Below, in pieces: positions 35,488-46,598 of a stretch of 64,000 nucleotides of DNA (the stretch's first letter is position 1; each line of letters opens with the position of its first letter). Location: contig NZ_LVEJ01000008.1 of NCBI RefSeq assembly GCF_001648775.1, positions 124,001 to 188,000 on the forward strand. Reading direction: 5' to 3'. The stretch comes from Pseudomonas fluorescens (GTDB lineage: Bacteria; Pseudomonadota; Gammaproteobacteria; Pseudomonadales; Pseudomonadaceae). A program made the position numbers and the translations under genes. The notes under the pieces are model-generated. The model was not told the origin of the DNA. It searched no databases and was given only the letters and a program-made list of their open reading frames with translations.

Positions 35488-36946
35488 AACCTTGCGCAGC
35501 AGCCTGACGCTGGTGCTGTCGGCGATGATCCTCGCCGGTTGCGCCAACTACAGCGGCCTCGACACCCATGGCCAGAACCTTGACGCGAAAAGCCTGAAAG
35601 TCGGCCAATCGCTCAACGGCGTAACCCTGTCGCCAGCCGCCTGGCCGAAAAGCGACTGGTGGACCAGCCTTGGCGATCCGCAACTCGACGGCTTGATCCG
35701 CGAAGCCCTGCACGACAGCCCGGACATGCAAATCGCTGAAGCGCGCGCCCATCAGGCCAGCGCCGCGGCTTATGCCGCCGATGCCGCACGCTATCCGACC
35801 CTCGACGCCAGCGCCGGCATCAGCCGTTCGCGTCTGGCCAAGGATCAGGATCCGTTGGGGCAGGGCGATGCCTACGCCACCGTGCGTAACGTCAGCGCCG
35901 GTTTCAATTACAACTTCGACCTGTGGGGCGGCCAGCGCGATGCCTGGGAAGCCGCACTCGGTCAGGCCCGCGCCGCTGAAGTCGATCGTCAGGCCGCGCA
36001 GTTGACGCTGGCCGCCGATGTTGCGCGTGCCTACAGCGATCTCGGTCAGGCCCATATCGTTTATGACCTGGCCAACGACGACCTCAAGCGCACCAAGCAA
36101 ATGCTCGACCTGAGCCAGCGTCGCCTGAGTTCCGGCATCGATAGCCAGTACCAGTTCCAGCAAACACAAAGCCTTGAAGCCAGCTCCGAAGCCAGCCTGA
36201 TCGATGCGGAAAAACGCCTGAACAGCGCCAAGATTGCCTTGGCTGTATTGCTCGGCAAAGGCCCGGATCGCGGCAACGAAATTGCCCGGCCAAAAGTGCT
36301 GCAAGCCAGCGCTGTTGCCGTGCCGTCGGTATTGCCGGCAGAGCTGCTCGGTCGGCGCCCGGATCTGGTCGCCGCGCGCTGGCGCGTCGAGGCAGCGAGC
36401 AAAGACATCGACGCGGCGAAAACCCAGTTCTATCCCAACTTGAACCTCACGGCCTCGGCCGGTGCCGAATCTTTGTTGGGTGACGCGATGTTCGGTTCGG
36501 CCAGTCGCTTCTTCAACATTGCCCCGACCATTTCGGTGCCGATCTTCGACGGCGGACGCCTGCGCGCCAACCTCGATGCGCGCGACGCCGATTACGATCT
36601 GGCGGTGGCGCAGTACAACAAAAGCCTGGTGAAAGCACTGGGCGTTGTCAGCGACACGATCAACCAGTTGCGTGACATCGGCCGGCAGATCGGTGCCCAG
36701 CAACACGCCACCGACATCGCTCAGGATTCTTACAACACCGTCGTCCAGCGTTACGGTTCCGGCATCGGCAACTACCTGGACGTGCTCAGCATCGAGCAGC
36801 AATTGCTGCAGGCCCAGCGTCAACTGGCCACCCTCAATGCCGAGCAGATCGACCTGTCGATTCAACTGATGCAAGCGCTGGGCGGCGGCTTCCAGGGCGA
36901 AACCCTGACCGCAGCCAACGCCAGCCCAGCCACGCCGCACAACTAA
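35477..36946 (+). CDS. Outer membrane efflux lipoprotein (NodT/OprM-like)
   Basis: The start at ATG 35477 follows AGGTG at 6-base spacing; a GTG three codons earlier is less likely. The 489-aa protein begins with a lipoprotein signal (LSAMILAGCANYSG, Cys as lipid site) and has two OEP repeats of the TolC fold: DWWTSLGDPQLDGLIREAL in the first, and ELLGRRPDLVAARWRVEAAS, PIFDGGRLRANLDARDADYD in the second. It is the outer-membrane channel for the EmrAB-type pump encoded downstream. Confidence 0.93.
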   Translation: MSGKTLRSSLTLVLSAMILAGCANYSGLDTHGQNLDAKSLKVGQSLNGVTLSPAAWPKSDWWTSLGDPQLDGLIREALHDSPDMQIAEARAHQASAAAYAADAARYPTLDASAGISRSRLAKDQDPLGQGDAYATVRNVSAGFNYNFDLWGGQRDAWEAALGQARAAEVDRQAAQLTLAADVARAYSDLGQAHIVYDLANDDLKRTKQMLDLSQRRLSSGIDSQYQFQQTQSLEASSEASLIDAEKRLNSAKIALAVLLGKGPDRGNEIARPKVLQASAVAVPSVLPAELLGRRPDLVAARWRVEAASKDIDAAKTQFYPNLNLTASAGAESLLGDAMFGSASRFFNIAPTISVPIFDGGRLRANLDARDADYDLAVAQYNKSLVKALGVVSDTINQLRDIGRQIGAQQHATDIAQDSYNTVVQRYGSGIGNYLDVLSIEQQLLQAQRQLATLNAEQIDLSIQLMQALGGGFQGETLTAANASPATPHN

Positions 36947-36961
36947 TTCAAGGTAATTGTC

Positions 36962-38164
36962 ATGGCCACTGCCGAAAATACCCAAGCTCAAGGCAACACC
37001 CCGGACACCGGCAACCCGCGCAAACGCAAAGTCATGCTGCTGGTGCTCGCCGTTGTCGTCGCGCTCGCCTGCGCCGGCGTCTGGGCGTATCACGAGTTCA
37101 TCGGGCGCTTTAACGAAAGCACCGACGACGCCTACGTCAACGGTAACGTCGTCGAAATCACCCCATTGGTGACCGGCACTGTGGTCAGTATCGGTGCTGA
37201 CGATGGTGATCTGGTTCACGAAGGCCAGGTGCTGATCAACTTCGACCCGAACGACGCTGAAGTCGGCCTGCAAAGTGCGCAGGCGAAACTGGCGCGCACT
37301 GTGCGTCAGGTGCGCGGCTTGTACAGCAACGTTGATGGCATGAAAGCCCAGGTCAACGCGCAACAGGCCGAAGTGCAGAAAGCCCAGGACAACTACAACC
37401 GCCGGAAAAACCTCGCGCAGGGCGGGGCGATTTCCCAGGAAGAACTGTCCCACGCTCGCGACGACCTGACCTCGGCGCAAAACGCCTTGGCCAACGCCAA
37501 ACAGCAACTGAAAACCACCAGCGCGCTGGTCGATGACACCGTGGTGTCGTCGCACCCGGACGTGATGTCGGCCGCTGCCGATTTGCGTCAGGCGTACCTG
37601 ACCAATGCCCGCAGCACCTTGATCGCGCCAGTCACCGGTTACGTTGCCAAACGCACCGTGCAACTCGGTCAGCGTGTGCAGCCGGGCACGGCGTTGATGG
37701 CGGTCATTCCGCTGGATCAGCTGTGGATCGACGCTAACTTCAAGGAAACCCAACTGCGTGACATGCGCATCGGTCAGCCGGTCGATATCGAATCCGACAT
37801 CTACGGTAGCGACGTGAAGTACAGCGGCACTGTCGACAGCCTCGGTGCGGGTACTGGTAGCGCGTTTGCCTTGCTGCCGGCGCAGAACGCCACCGGTAAC
37901 TGGATCAAAATCGTTCAGCGTGTGCCGGTGCGGATTCACATCAACGCCGAAGAACTGGCCAAACATCCACTGCGCGTCGGTCTGTCGACCAATGTTGAAG
38001 TGAACCTGCACGACCAGAGCGGCCCGGTATTGGCACAGCAGCCTCCACAAAAGGCTTCGTTCAGCACCAACGTCTACGACCGCCAACTGGCCGAAGCCGA
38101 CGCGATGATTGCGCAGCTGATCCACGACAACAGCGCTGCGGTGAGCAAAACCGCGCAACGCTGA
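36962..38164 (+). CDS. EmrA-like membrane fusion protein
   Basis: The 400-aa HlyD-family adaptor has one N-terminal membrane helix (about 21-43) followed by the biotinyl-lipoyl entry motif STDDAYVNGNVVEITPLVTGTV. A long coiled coil comes next (about 100-200, with QAEVQKAQDNYNRRKNLAQGGAISQEELSHARDDL) and then a beta-barrel with LGQRVQPGTALMAVIPLDQLWIDANFKETQL. It links the MFS pump to the outer-membrane channel. A REP pair separates it from the pump gene. Confidence 0.93.
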   Translation: MATAENTQAQGNTPDTGNPRKRKVMLLVLAVVVALACAGVWAYHEFIGRFNESTDDAYVNGNVVEITPLVTGTVVSIGADDGDLVHEGQVLINFDPNDAEVGLQSAQAKLARTVRQVRGLYSNVDGMKAQVNAQQAEVQKAQDNYNRRKNLAQGGAISQEELSHARDDLTSAQNALANAKQQLKTTSALVDDTVVSSHPDVMSAAADLRQAYLTNARSTLIAPVTGYVAKRTVQLGQRVQPGTALMAVIPLDQLWIDANFKETQLRDMRIGQPVDIESDIYGSDVKYSGTVDSLGAGTGSAFALLPAQNATGNWIKIVQRVPVRIHINAEELAKHPLRVGLSTNVEVNLHDQSGPVLAQQPPQKASFSTNVYDRQLAEADAMIAQLIHDNSAAVSKTAQR

Positions 38165-38179
38165 GATCACACCTGACCC

Positions 38180-38268
38180 TGTGGGAGCGAGCTTGCTCGC
38201 GAAAGCGGTGTGTCATTCAGCATTGTTTTGTCTGACAGGCCGCCTTCGCGAGCAAGCTCGCTCCCACA
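38180..38268. repeat. REP pair inside the efflux operon
   Basis: Facing REP units lie between the emrA-like stop (38164) and the emrB-like start (38306) and are transcribed as part of the operon, likely forming a stable hairpin in the mRNA. Confidence 0.92.
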
Positions 38269-38305
38269 AGAGGGCGGCGTCAACCTGGGTTTCATAGGAT
38301 TCACA

Positions 38306-39835
38306 ATGAGCAATAACGCCTCTTTCACGCCGCCCAGCCTGTTGCTCAGCACCATCGGCCTGTCGCTGGCGACGTTCATGCAAGTGCTCGACACCACCAT
38401 CGCCAACGTGGCGCTGCCGACCATTTCCGGCAACCTTGGGGTGAGTTCGGAGCAGGGCACTTGGGTGATCACCTCGTTCGCCGTGAGCAACGCGATTGCG
38501 CTGCCGCTGACCGGTTGGCTCAGCCGCCGTTTCGGCGAGGTAAAGCTGTTTTTGTGGGCCACCATTTTGTTCGTGCTGGCCTCGTTTCTCTGCGGTATCT
38601 CGACGTCGATGCCGGAACTGATCGGCTTCCGTGTGCTGCAAGGCCTGGTCGCCGGGCCGTTGTACCCGATGACGCAAACCCTGTTGATCGCGGTTTATCC
38701 GCCCGCCAGGCGCGGCATGGCCCTGGCGTTACTGGCGATGGTCACGGTGGTCGCGCCGATTGCAGGTCCCATTCTCGGTGGCTGGATTACTGACAGTTAC
38801 AGCTGGCCGTGGATCTTCTTTATCAACGTGCCGATCGGCATCTTTGCAGTGATGGTGGTGCGTTCGCAACTGGCCAAACGTCCGGTGGAAACCAGCCGTC
38901 AGCCGATGGATTACGTCGGCCTGATCACGCTGATTATCGGCGTCGGCGCGTTGCAGGTGATCCTCGACAAGGGCAATGATCTGGACTGGTTCGAGTCGAA
39001 CTTCATCATCATCGGCGCGGCGATTTCGGTGATCGCGCTGGCAGTGTTCGTTATTTGGGAAATGACCGATCAGCACCCGGTGGTGAATCTGCGGCTGTTT
39101 GCCTATCGCAACTTCCGCATCGGCACGCTGGTGTTGGTACTGGGTTACGCCGGGTTCTTCGGCATCAACCTGATCCTGCCGCAGTGGTTGCAGACGCAAA
39201 TGGGCTACACCGCGACCTGGGCCGGTCTGGCCGTGGCGCCGATCGGCATTCTGCCGGTGCTGCTGTCGCCGTTTGTCGGCAAGTACGCGAACAAGTTCGA
39301 CCTGCGTTTACTGGCCGGGCTGGCGTTTCTGGCGATTGGCTTGAGCTGCTTTATGCGTGCCGGATTCACCAATGAAGTGGATTTCCAGCACATCGCGCTG
39401 GTGCAGTTGTTCATGGGCATTGGTGTGGCGCTTTTCTTTATGCCGACCTTGAGCATTTTGATGTCGGACTTGCCGCCGAGCCAGATTGCCGATGGCGCGG
39501 GTCTTGCCACATTCTTGCGGACGTTGGGCGGTAGCTTTGCGGCGTCGCTGACCACGTGGATCTGGATTCGCCGGGCGGATCAGCATCATGCGTATATGAG
39601 TGAGAGCATCAGCACCTATGAGCCGGCCACGCGGGAAGCCTTGAATCAGTTGGGCGGGGCGAGTAACCCGGCGTATGCGCAACTCGATCATGTGCTGACC
39701 AGTCAGGCGTACATGCTCTCCACCGTGGATTACTTCACGTTGCTGGGTTGGGGGTTTATGGGGTTGATTCTGATTGTGTGGCTGGCGAAACCGCCGTTTG
39801 CTGCGAAGGCAGGGCCGGCGGCTTCCGGGCACTAA
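38306..39835 (+). CDS. EmrB-like MFS drug exporter (DHA2, 14 TM)
   Basis: The ATG at 38306 follows AGGAT and gives 509 aa with about 14 membrane helices. DHA2-family marks are MQVLDTTIANVALPTISGNL in helix 1, GWLSRRFGEVKLFLW (motif A), and LLAMVTVVAPIAGPILGGWITDSYSWPWIFFINVPIG (motif C plus the loop typical of EmrB). With the EmrA-like adaptor and the lipoprotein channel it forms a tripartite drug or phenolic efflux pump. Drug specificity cannot be read from sequence. Confidence 0.94.
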   Translation: MSNNASFTPPSLLLSTIGLSLATFMQVLDTTIANVALPTISGNLGVSSEQGTWVITSFAVSNAIALPLTGWLSRRFGEVKLFLWATILFVLASFLCGISTSMPELIGFRVLQGLVAGPLYPMTQTLLIAVYPPARRGMALALLAMVTVVAPIAGPILGGWITDSYSWPWIFFINVPIGIFAVMVVRSQLAKRPVETSRQPMDYVGLITLIIGVGALQVILDKGNDLDWFESNFIIIGAAISVIALAVFVIWEMTDQHPVVNLRLFAYRNFRIGTLVLVLGYAGFFGINLILPQWLQTQMGYTATWAGLAVAPIGILPVLLSPFVGKYANKFDLRLLAGLAFLAIGLSCFMRAGFTNEVDFQHIALVQLFMGIGVALFFMPTLSILMSDLPPSQIADGAGLATFLRTLGGSFAASLTTWIWIRRADQHHAYMSESISTYEPATREALNQLGGASNPAYAQLDHVLTSQAYMLSTVDYFTLLGWGFMGLILIVWLAKPPFAAKAGPAASGH

Positions 39836-39844
39836 GGTCAAGAG

Positions 39845-40006
39845 CCCCTCACCCTAACCCTCTCCCGGAGGGAGAGGGGACTGATTGAGGTGTTCTTTCG
39901 AAGTACACCGACTTGCGATACCGAGCCGAACTCAGGTTTTGAAAAGCATAGAGATCGGCTCCCTTTCCCCCTCGCCCCCTTGGGGGAGAGGGCTGGGGTG
40001 AGGGGG
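39845..40006. repeat. CCCTCACCC-type repeat element, copy 1
   Basis: Left end CCCCTCACCCTAACCCTCTC and right end GGGGGAGAGGGCTGGGGTGA are imperfect inverted repeats around about 110 bases. It lies between convergent emrB-like and lpxH genes and ends about 10 bases from the lpxH stop. Confidence 0.8.
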
Positions 40007-40015
40007 TGGCGATCT

Positions 40016-40762
40016 TCAGCCGTGCGGCAAAGCCAGCGGCGGGGCGAAGTCGAACGGTGCCAAGGCGTAGCCGCTTTCATCCACCTGCAACGCCCACCCC
40101 TGACGATCCCAATCCCCCAGCACAATCCGCTTCGCCGCCTGCTCACCGAGCTGCAGCTTGTGAATCGCCGGGCGGTGGGTGTGCCCATGAATCAGGGTTT
40201 TTACCCCGTATTCCTGCATAATCCGCGGAATCTCCTCCGGCGTGACATCGACAATGTCGTTGGCCTTCATCCGCGTCTGTGCCTTGCTCTCATTGCGCAG
40301 TTTGCGCGCCAGTTTATGGCGGCTGCTCAGCGGCAGGTTGCGCAGGATAAACAGGGTGATCGGGTTACGCAGATAGCGGCGCAGCTTCATATAGCCAACG
40401 TCGCGGGTGCACAGGCTGTCGCCGTGCATCAACAGCACCGGCTCGCCGTAAAACTGCACGACACTCGGATCCTTCAACAACGTACAGCCGGCCTGCTTGC
40501 AGAAGGCCTTGCCGAGCATGAAGTCGCGATTGCCGTGCATCAGAAAAATCGCCGTGCCGCTGTCGCTCAATTCGCGCAGGGCCTGGCAGATGGAACGCTG
40601 GAAGGGCGTCATGGCGTCGTCGCCAATCCACGCTTCGAAGAAGTCGCCGAGTATGTACAACGCACTCGCCGAGCGGGCGCGTCCGGCGAGCAAATCCAGA
40701 AACGCCCGGGTGATGTCCGGGCGCTCCTCTTCCAGATGCAAGTCTGAAATCAGCAATATCAC
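40016..40762 (-). CDS. lpxH: UDP-2,3-diacylglucosamine diphosphatase
   Basis: The 248-aa calcineurin-like phosphoesterase has all metal motifs: [42 protein letters not shown] and HGHTHRPA. It removes UMP from UDP-2,3-diacyl-GlcN to give lipid X in lipid A synthesis at the inner membrane. It overlaps the ppiB stop by 4 bases; the ppiB-lpxH order is common in Pseudomonas. Confidence 0.96.
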   Translation of the reverse strand: MILLISDLHLEEERPDITRAFLDLLAGRARSASALYILGDFFEAWIGDDAMTPFQRSICQALRELSDSGTAIFLMHGNRDFMLGKAFCKQAGCTLLKDPSVVQFYGEPVLLMHGDSLCTRDVGYMKLRRYLRNPITLFILRNLPLSSRHKLARKLRNESKAQTRMKANDIVDVTPEEIPRIMQEYGVKTLIHGHTHRPAIHKLQLGEQAAKRIVLGDWDRQGWALQVDESGYALAPFDFAPPLALPHG

Positions 40763-41265
40763 GCTTCGATGATCTCGGCTTTCTCGATGATCACGTCGTC
40801 TGCTGGTACGTCCTGGTGGCCGGCCTTGGAAGTGGTCGAAACACCTTTGATCTTGTCGACAACGTCAGTGCCGGCGGTGACTTTACCGAATACCGCGTAG
40901 CCCCAGCCCTGAGTGTTCTTGCCGCTGTGGTTGAGGAAGGTGTTGTCGGCAACGTTGATGAAGAACTGCGCGGAAGCCGAATGCGGCTCCATGGTGCGAG
41001 CCATGGCAACGGTGTACTTCTCGTTGGAAAGACCGTTGTCCGCTTCGTTCTGGATGCTTGGACGCTTGTCTTTCTTTTCTTTCATGCCTGGCTCGAAACC
41101 GCCGCCCTGGATCATGAAGTTACCGATGACGCGGTGGAAAACGGTGTTTTCGTAGTGACCGGCGTTGACGTACTCGATGAAGTTGGCGACGGTGATCGGC
41201 GCCTTGTCAGCGTTCAGTTCGATGACGATGTCGCCATGATTGGTGGTCAATTTAACTTGAGTCAT
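40759..41265 (-). CDS. ppiB: Peptidyl-prolyl cis-trans isomerase, cyclophilin type
   Basis: The 168-aa single-domain cyclophilin has no signal peptide, so it is cytoplasmic PpiB rather than PpiA. Motifs are [21 protein letters not shown] (catalytic Arg in FHRV), [12 protein letters not shown] and [18 protein letters not shown]. It is upstream of and coupled to lpxH, and divergent from glnS. Confidence 0.96.
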   Translation of the reverse strand: MTQVKLTTNHGDIVIELNADKAPITVANFIEYVNAGHYENTVFHRVIGNFMIQGGGFEPGMKEKKDKRPSIQNEADNGLSNEKYTVAMARTMEPHSASAQFFINVADNTFLNHSGKNTQGWGYAVFGKVTAGTDVVDKIKGVSTTSKAGHQDVPADDVIIEKAEIIEA

Positions 41266-41514
41266 GATCGCTACTCTTTATAAGGAATTCGTGGTTCTGG
41301 GACATTCAGCCCCACAACCGGTTCAGCCTGCTTCGGCCAAGGTGCGCAGTTTAGCGTGACAGACGCGAATTTCGAGGCTGTTTTTCAATTCCCGGCGATT
41401 AAATGCGCTCCTTTATAGGCCGTGCTCTGTCAGCCCCTTGACAGCATCGGCTATGATAGCGGCTTTGTTTTGTCTGGCCCCTCTGCGGCCGCGCACCTGT
41501 AAGTCAAGGATCCT

Positions 41515-43215
<1,701 letters not shown>

Positions 43216-43236
43216 TTCAGCGTCAAGGGAAATAAC

Positions 43237-44619
43237 GTGCTAACGATCTACAACACGCTCACCAAGAGCAAAGAAGTCTTCAAGCCGCTCGATGGCAACA
43301 AGGTGCGCATGTACGTCTGCGGGATGACCGTGTACGACTACTGCCACCTTGGCCACGGTCGCAGCATGGTCGCGTTCGACCTGGTGACCCGCTGGTTGCG
43401 GTTCAGCGGTTACGACCTGACCTACGTGCGCAACATCACCGACATCGACGACAAGATCATCAACCGCGCCAACGAGAACGGTGAATCGTTCGAAGCGTTG
43501 ACCGAGCGCATGATCGCCGCGATGCACGAAGACGAAGCGCGCCTGAACATCAACAAGCCAGACATGGAGCCGCGTGCCACTGATCATATTCCGGGCATGC
43601 TGAGCATGATCCAGACCTTGATCGACAAAGGTTACGCCTACGCCCCGGGCAACGGTGACGTGTACTACCGCGTCGCCAAGTTCATGGGCTACGGCAAGCT
43701 GTCGCGCAAGAAGATCGAAGACCTGCGCATCGGCGCGCGGATCGAAGTCGACGAAGCCAAGCAGGATCCGCTGGACTTCGTCCTGTGGAAAGCTACCAAA
43801 CCGGGCGAGCCGAGCTGGGAATCGCCATGGGGCGCCGGGCGTCCGGGCTGGCACATCGAGTGCTCGGTGATGTCCACCTGCTGCCTCGGCGAGACCTTCG
43901 ATATTCATGGCGGCGGCAGCGACCTCGAGTTCCCGCACCACGAAAACGAAATCGCCCAGAGCGAAGCGGCCACCGGCAAGACCTACGCCAACGCGTGGAT
44001 GCATTGCGGCATGATTCGCATCAATGGCGAGAAGATGTCCAAGTCCTTGAACAACTTCTTCACCATTCGCGACGTGCTGGCAAAGTACCACCCGGAAGTC
44101 GTACGTTACCTGCTGGTGTCGAGCCACTACCGCAGCGCGATCAACTACTCGGAAGACAACCTCAAGGACGCCAAGGGCGCACTCGAGCGTTTCTACCACG
44201 CGTTGAAAGGCCTGCCGACTGTGGCGCCTGCTGGCGGCGAAGCGTTTGTTGAGCGTTTCACCACGGTGATGAACGACGACTTCGGTACGCCGGAAGCCTG
44301 CGCGGTGCTGTTTGAAATGGTGCGTGAGATCAACCGTCTGCGCGAGAGCGATCTCGATGCAGCGGCAGGTCTGGCGGCACGTCTGAAAGAGCTGGCGAGC
44401 GTGTTGGGTGTGTTGCAGTTGGAGGCCGATGACTTCTTGCAGGCGGGCGCTGAAGGGCGTGTCGATGCGGCTGAGGTTGATGCGCTGATTGCGGCGCGTC
44501 TGGCGGCACGGGCCGGGAAGGATTGGGCTGAGTCGGATCGTATCCGTGATCAACTGACGGCGATGGGTGTTGTGCTGGAAGATGGCAAGGGTGGGACGAC
44601 CTGGCGTCTGGCTGACTGA
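43237..44619 (+). CDS. cysS: Cysteine-tRNA ligase
   Basis: The 460-aa class Ia synthetase has the zinc ligand and HIGH-type motif [48 protein letters not shown], and [15 protein letters not shown], plus a helical DALR domain at the C-terminus. The start is GTG at 43237. It follows glnS closely and ends at a rho-independent terminator. Confidence 0.98.
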   Translation: MLTIYNTLTKSKEVFKPLDGNKVRMYVCGMTVYDYCHLGHGRSMVAFDLVTRWLRFSGYDLTYVRNITDIDDKIINRANENGESFEALTERMIAAMHEDEARLNINKPDMEPRATDHIPGMLSMIQTLIDKGYAYAPGNGDVYYRVAKFMGYGKLSRKKIEDLRIGARIEVDEAKQDPLDFVLWKATKPGEPSWESPWGAGRPGWHIECSVMSTCCLGETFDIHGGGSDLEFPHHENEIAQSEAATGKTYANAWMHCGMIRINGEKMSKSLNNFFTIRDVLAKYHPEVVRYLLVSSHYRSAINYSEDNLKDAKGALERFYHALKGLPTVAPAGGEAFVERFTTVMNDDFGTPEACAVLFEMVREINRLRESDLDAAAGLAARLKELASVLGVLQLEADDFLQAGAEGRVDAAEVDALIAARLAARAGKDWAESDRIRDQLTAMGVVLEDGKGGTTWRLAD

Positions 44620-44639
44620 GAGCCGTACCTGTTACAGAC

Positions 44640-44665
44640 AAAACCCGCCGTGTGCGGGTTTTTGT
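44640..44665 (+). terminator. Terminator of glnS-cysS
   Basis: AAACCCGC, a CGTGT loop and GCGGGTTT followed by TTTG, 21 bases after the cysS stop. Confidence 0.88.
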
Positions 44666-44681
44666 TTGGCCGCGAGAAAAG

Positions 44682-45120
44682 CCCCTCACCCTAACCCTCT
44701 CCCAGGGGGAGAGGGGACTGAATGGGGGATGCTCAAGAAATACGCCGACCTGAAAGTTTCTCTCCGAATCCATAATCGACACAATCTTCCAGGTCGATGC
44801 ACAACGCCAGACACCTCGGTCAGCTCCCTCTCCCTCCGGGAGAGGGCTGGGGTGAGAGGTGGGTGTCAAAGAGATACGCCGACTTGTACCTGCTTCGAAT
44901 CCATAATCGACTGGTTTTTTCAGGTCGATGCACAACGCTAGACACCTCGGTCAGCTCCCTCTCCCTCCGGGAGAGGGCTGGGGTGAGGGGTGGGTGTCAA
45001 AGAGATACGCCGGCTTGTACCTGCTTCGAATCCATAATCGACTGGTTTTTTCAGGTCGATGCACAACGCTAGACACCTCGGTCAGCTCCCTCTCCCCCCG
45101 GGAGAGGGCTGGGGTGAGGG
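44682..45120. repeat. CCCTCACCC-type element, copy 2, expanded to a 131-bp tandem array
   Basis: The left end is CCCCTCACCCTAACCCTCTC; the right end GGGAGAGGGCTGGGGTGAG appears three times, at 44845-44857, 44976-44988 and 45107-45119 (last 13 bases), exactly 131 bp apart. The last two units (44858-44988, 44989-45119) are almost identical; the first body is more diverged. Each unit includes GAATCCATAATCGACTGG. Small open frames across the array are repeat artefacts. No gene is seen between the cysS terminator and the MFS start. Confidence 0.88.
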
Positions 45121-45205
45121 TTGCTTTTGACGTTCGCGTAGGTCTTGATGTCGGCAACGCGTTCAGCCGGATGCTGAGCAGCGACGATCATGTAAGGGAA
45201 ACACC

Positions 45206-46423
45206 ATGGCTAATCACTATCGCGAGCTGCTAACAACCCCCGGCGCCACCGGGTTAGTGCTCGCGAGCTCCATCGCGCGGTTACCGCAGGCAATGATCGG
45301 CATCGGCATCATCACCATGCTGGTTGAGCAAACCGGTGTGTACTGGCTGGCCGGCGCCGTGGCCGGTACGTTCACTCTGGCCAATGCGCTGCTCGGCCCG
45401 CACATCTCCAGACTGGTTGATCAACATGGTCAGAGTCGCGTGCTGCCCGTCGTCACCGCGTTCAGCATTGTCATGTTGTTGGCGCTGATCATCGCCGTCT
45501 ATTTGCGCGCACCTGCCGCACTGCTGTTTGTTCTGGCGGCACTGGCGGGGACGATGCCAAGCATGCCGTCGATGATCCGCGCGCGATGGACGCAACTGTT
45601 CCGAGGCAAGCCGCAACTGCACACGGCGTTCTCGCTGGACACGGTCCTCACCGAAATGGCCTACATCGTCGGCCCGCCGCTGGCGATCGGTTTGAGCGTG
45701 AGCTTTTTCGCCGAAGCCGGGCCACTGGTCGCGGTCGGATTGCTGGCTGTCGGGGTGACGGCGTTTCTCTTGCAACGCCAGACTGAACCTAAAGTTGTCG
45801 TGGGCCACGCCAGTCATGGCGGCTCAACCCTGCTGATTCCCGGTGTACGCACCATTGTGCTGGCGCTGTTGGCGATGGGTGTCATTGGCGGAGCAATCGA
45901 TGTCGCCGTCGTCGCGTTCGCCAATGCGCAGGGCTGGCCAGCGTCGGCGACCTTTATCCTCGCCGCCTATGCGTTCGGTTCGCTGGTAGCGGGCCTGACG
46001 TTCGGCGCGATGAGGGTTTCGCTGGCGATCGAAAAACAGTTTCTGATCGGGATTCTGGTCACGGCGCTGACCGGCGTGTTGCCGATTTTTGCAGCGGACG
46101 TTTATGTCCTTACAGCGACGCTGTTTATCGCCGGCATCTCGTTTGCGCCAACGATGGTCGTGGTGATGAAGCTGGGGACGATCATCATCCCGCCATCGAG
46201 GATTACTGAAGGGCTGACCTGGATGACCACGGGTATCAGCATTGGTGTTGCGCTGGGCGGCATGCTGGCGGGGCTGGTTATCGATGCCTGGGGCGCGCGG
46301 GCCGGGTTCGGCGTGGCGATTGGCGCGGGGATCATGATGGTGGTTGTTGTGCTGGTGGGATTGCGCACATTGGGGGCGGCTTCGGCTGTGCAGGTTGAGC
46401 CGGAATTTTCGCCCTCACCCTAG
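45206..46423 (+). CDS. MFS transporter, unknown substrate
   Basis: The 405-aa, 12-helix protein has a central loop around QRQTEPKVVVGHASHGG and SLDTVLTEMAYIVGPPLAIGLS in helix 5, a segment found in a family of actinobacterial and proteobacterial MFS permeases. Substrate unknown. A repeat element lies both upstream and downstream, and the last codons (EFSPSP, TAG) are written in the left end of the downstream repeat (from 46412), so the C-terminus has been altered by repeat insertion. Confidence 0.82.
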   Translation: MANHYRELLTTPGATGLVLASSIARLPQAMIGIGIITMLVEQTGVYWLAGAVAGTFTLANALLGPHISRLVDQHGQSRVLPVVTAFSIVMLLALIIAVYLRAPAALLFVLAALAGTMPSMPSMIRARWTQLFRGKPQLHTAFSLDTVLTEMAYIVGPPLAIGLSVSFFAEAGPLVAVGLLAVGVTAFLLQRQTEPKVVVGHASHGGSTLLIPGVRTIVLALLAMGVIGGAIDVAVVAFANAQGWPASATFILAAYAFGSLVAGLTFGAMRVSLAIEKQFLIGILVTALTGVLPIFAADVYVLTATLFIAGISFAPTMVVVMKLGTIIIPPSRITEGLTWMTTGISIGVALGGMLAGLVIDAWGARAGFGVAIGAGIMMVVVVLVGLRTLGAASAVQVEPEFSPSP

Positions 46424-46586
46424 CCCTCTCCCGCAGGAGAGGGGACTGATTGGGGGATGTTCAAGAAATACACCGACCTGAGCGATTTGCGCCGAATCCA
46501 TAATCGCCACGATGTTTCAGGTCGATGTCCAGCGCCAGACACCTCGGTCAGCTCCCTCTCCGGAGGGAGAGGGCTGGGGTGAGGGG
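46412..46586. repeat. CCCTCACCC-type repeat element, copy 3
   Basis: It has the same ends as copies 1, 2 and 4 and shares the interior GCCGAATCCATAATCG and CAGACACCTCGGTCAGCTCC with copy 2. The left end supplies the last codons of the MFS gene and the right end comes within 13 bases of the stop of the sigma-54 activator. Confidence 0.85.
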
Positions 46587-46598
46587 AACGGGATTCAC

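Noticed and set aside
35453..38170. A 905-codon open frame opposite the efflux genes, and similar long antisense frames at 59650-61992, 29430-31685 and 16491-17888
   Set aside because: They mirror well-supported genes in high-GC DNA, have no recognisable domains and show biased composition (runs of R, H, Q, G, V), as expected for shadow frames.
44682..45120. CRISPR-like array
   Set aside because: Units are 131 bp with near-identical whole units rather than short repeats with unique spacers, and there are no cas genes.
44567..45233. Several small open frames with repeated protein sequence in the cysS-MFS gap
   Set aside because: They are translations of the 131-bp tandem repeat; the identical peptides follow from DNA duplication, with no ribosome sites.
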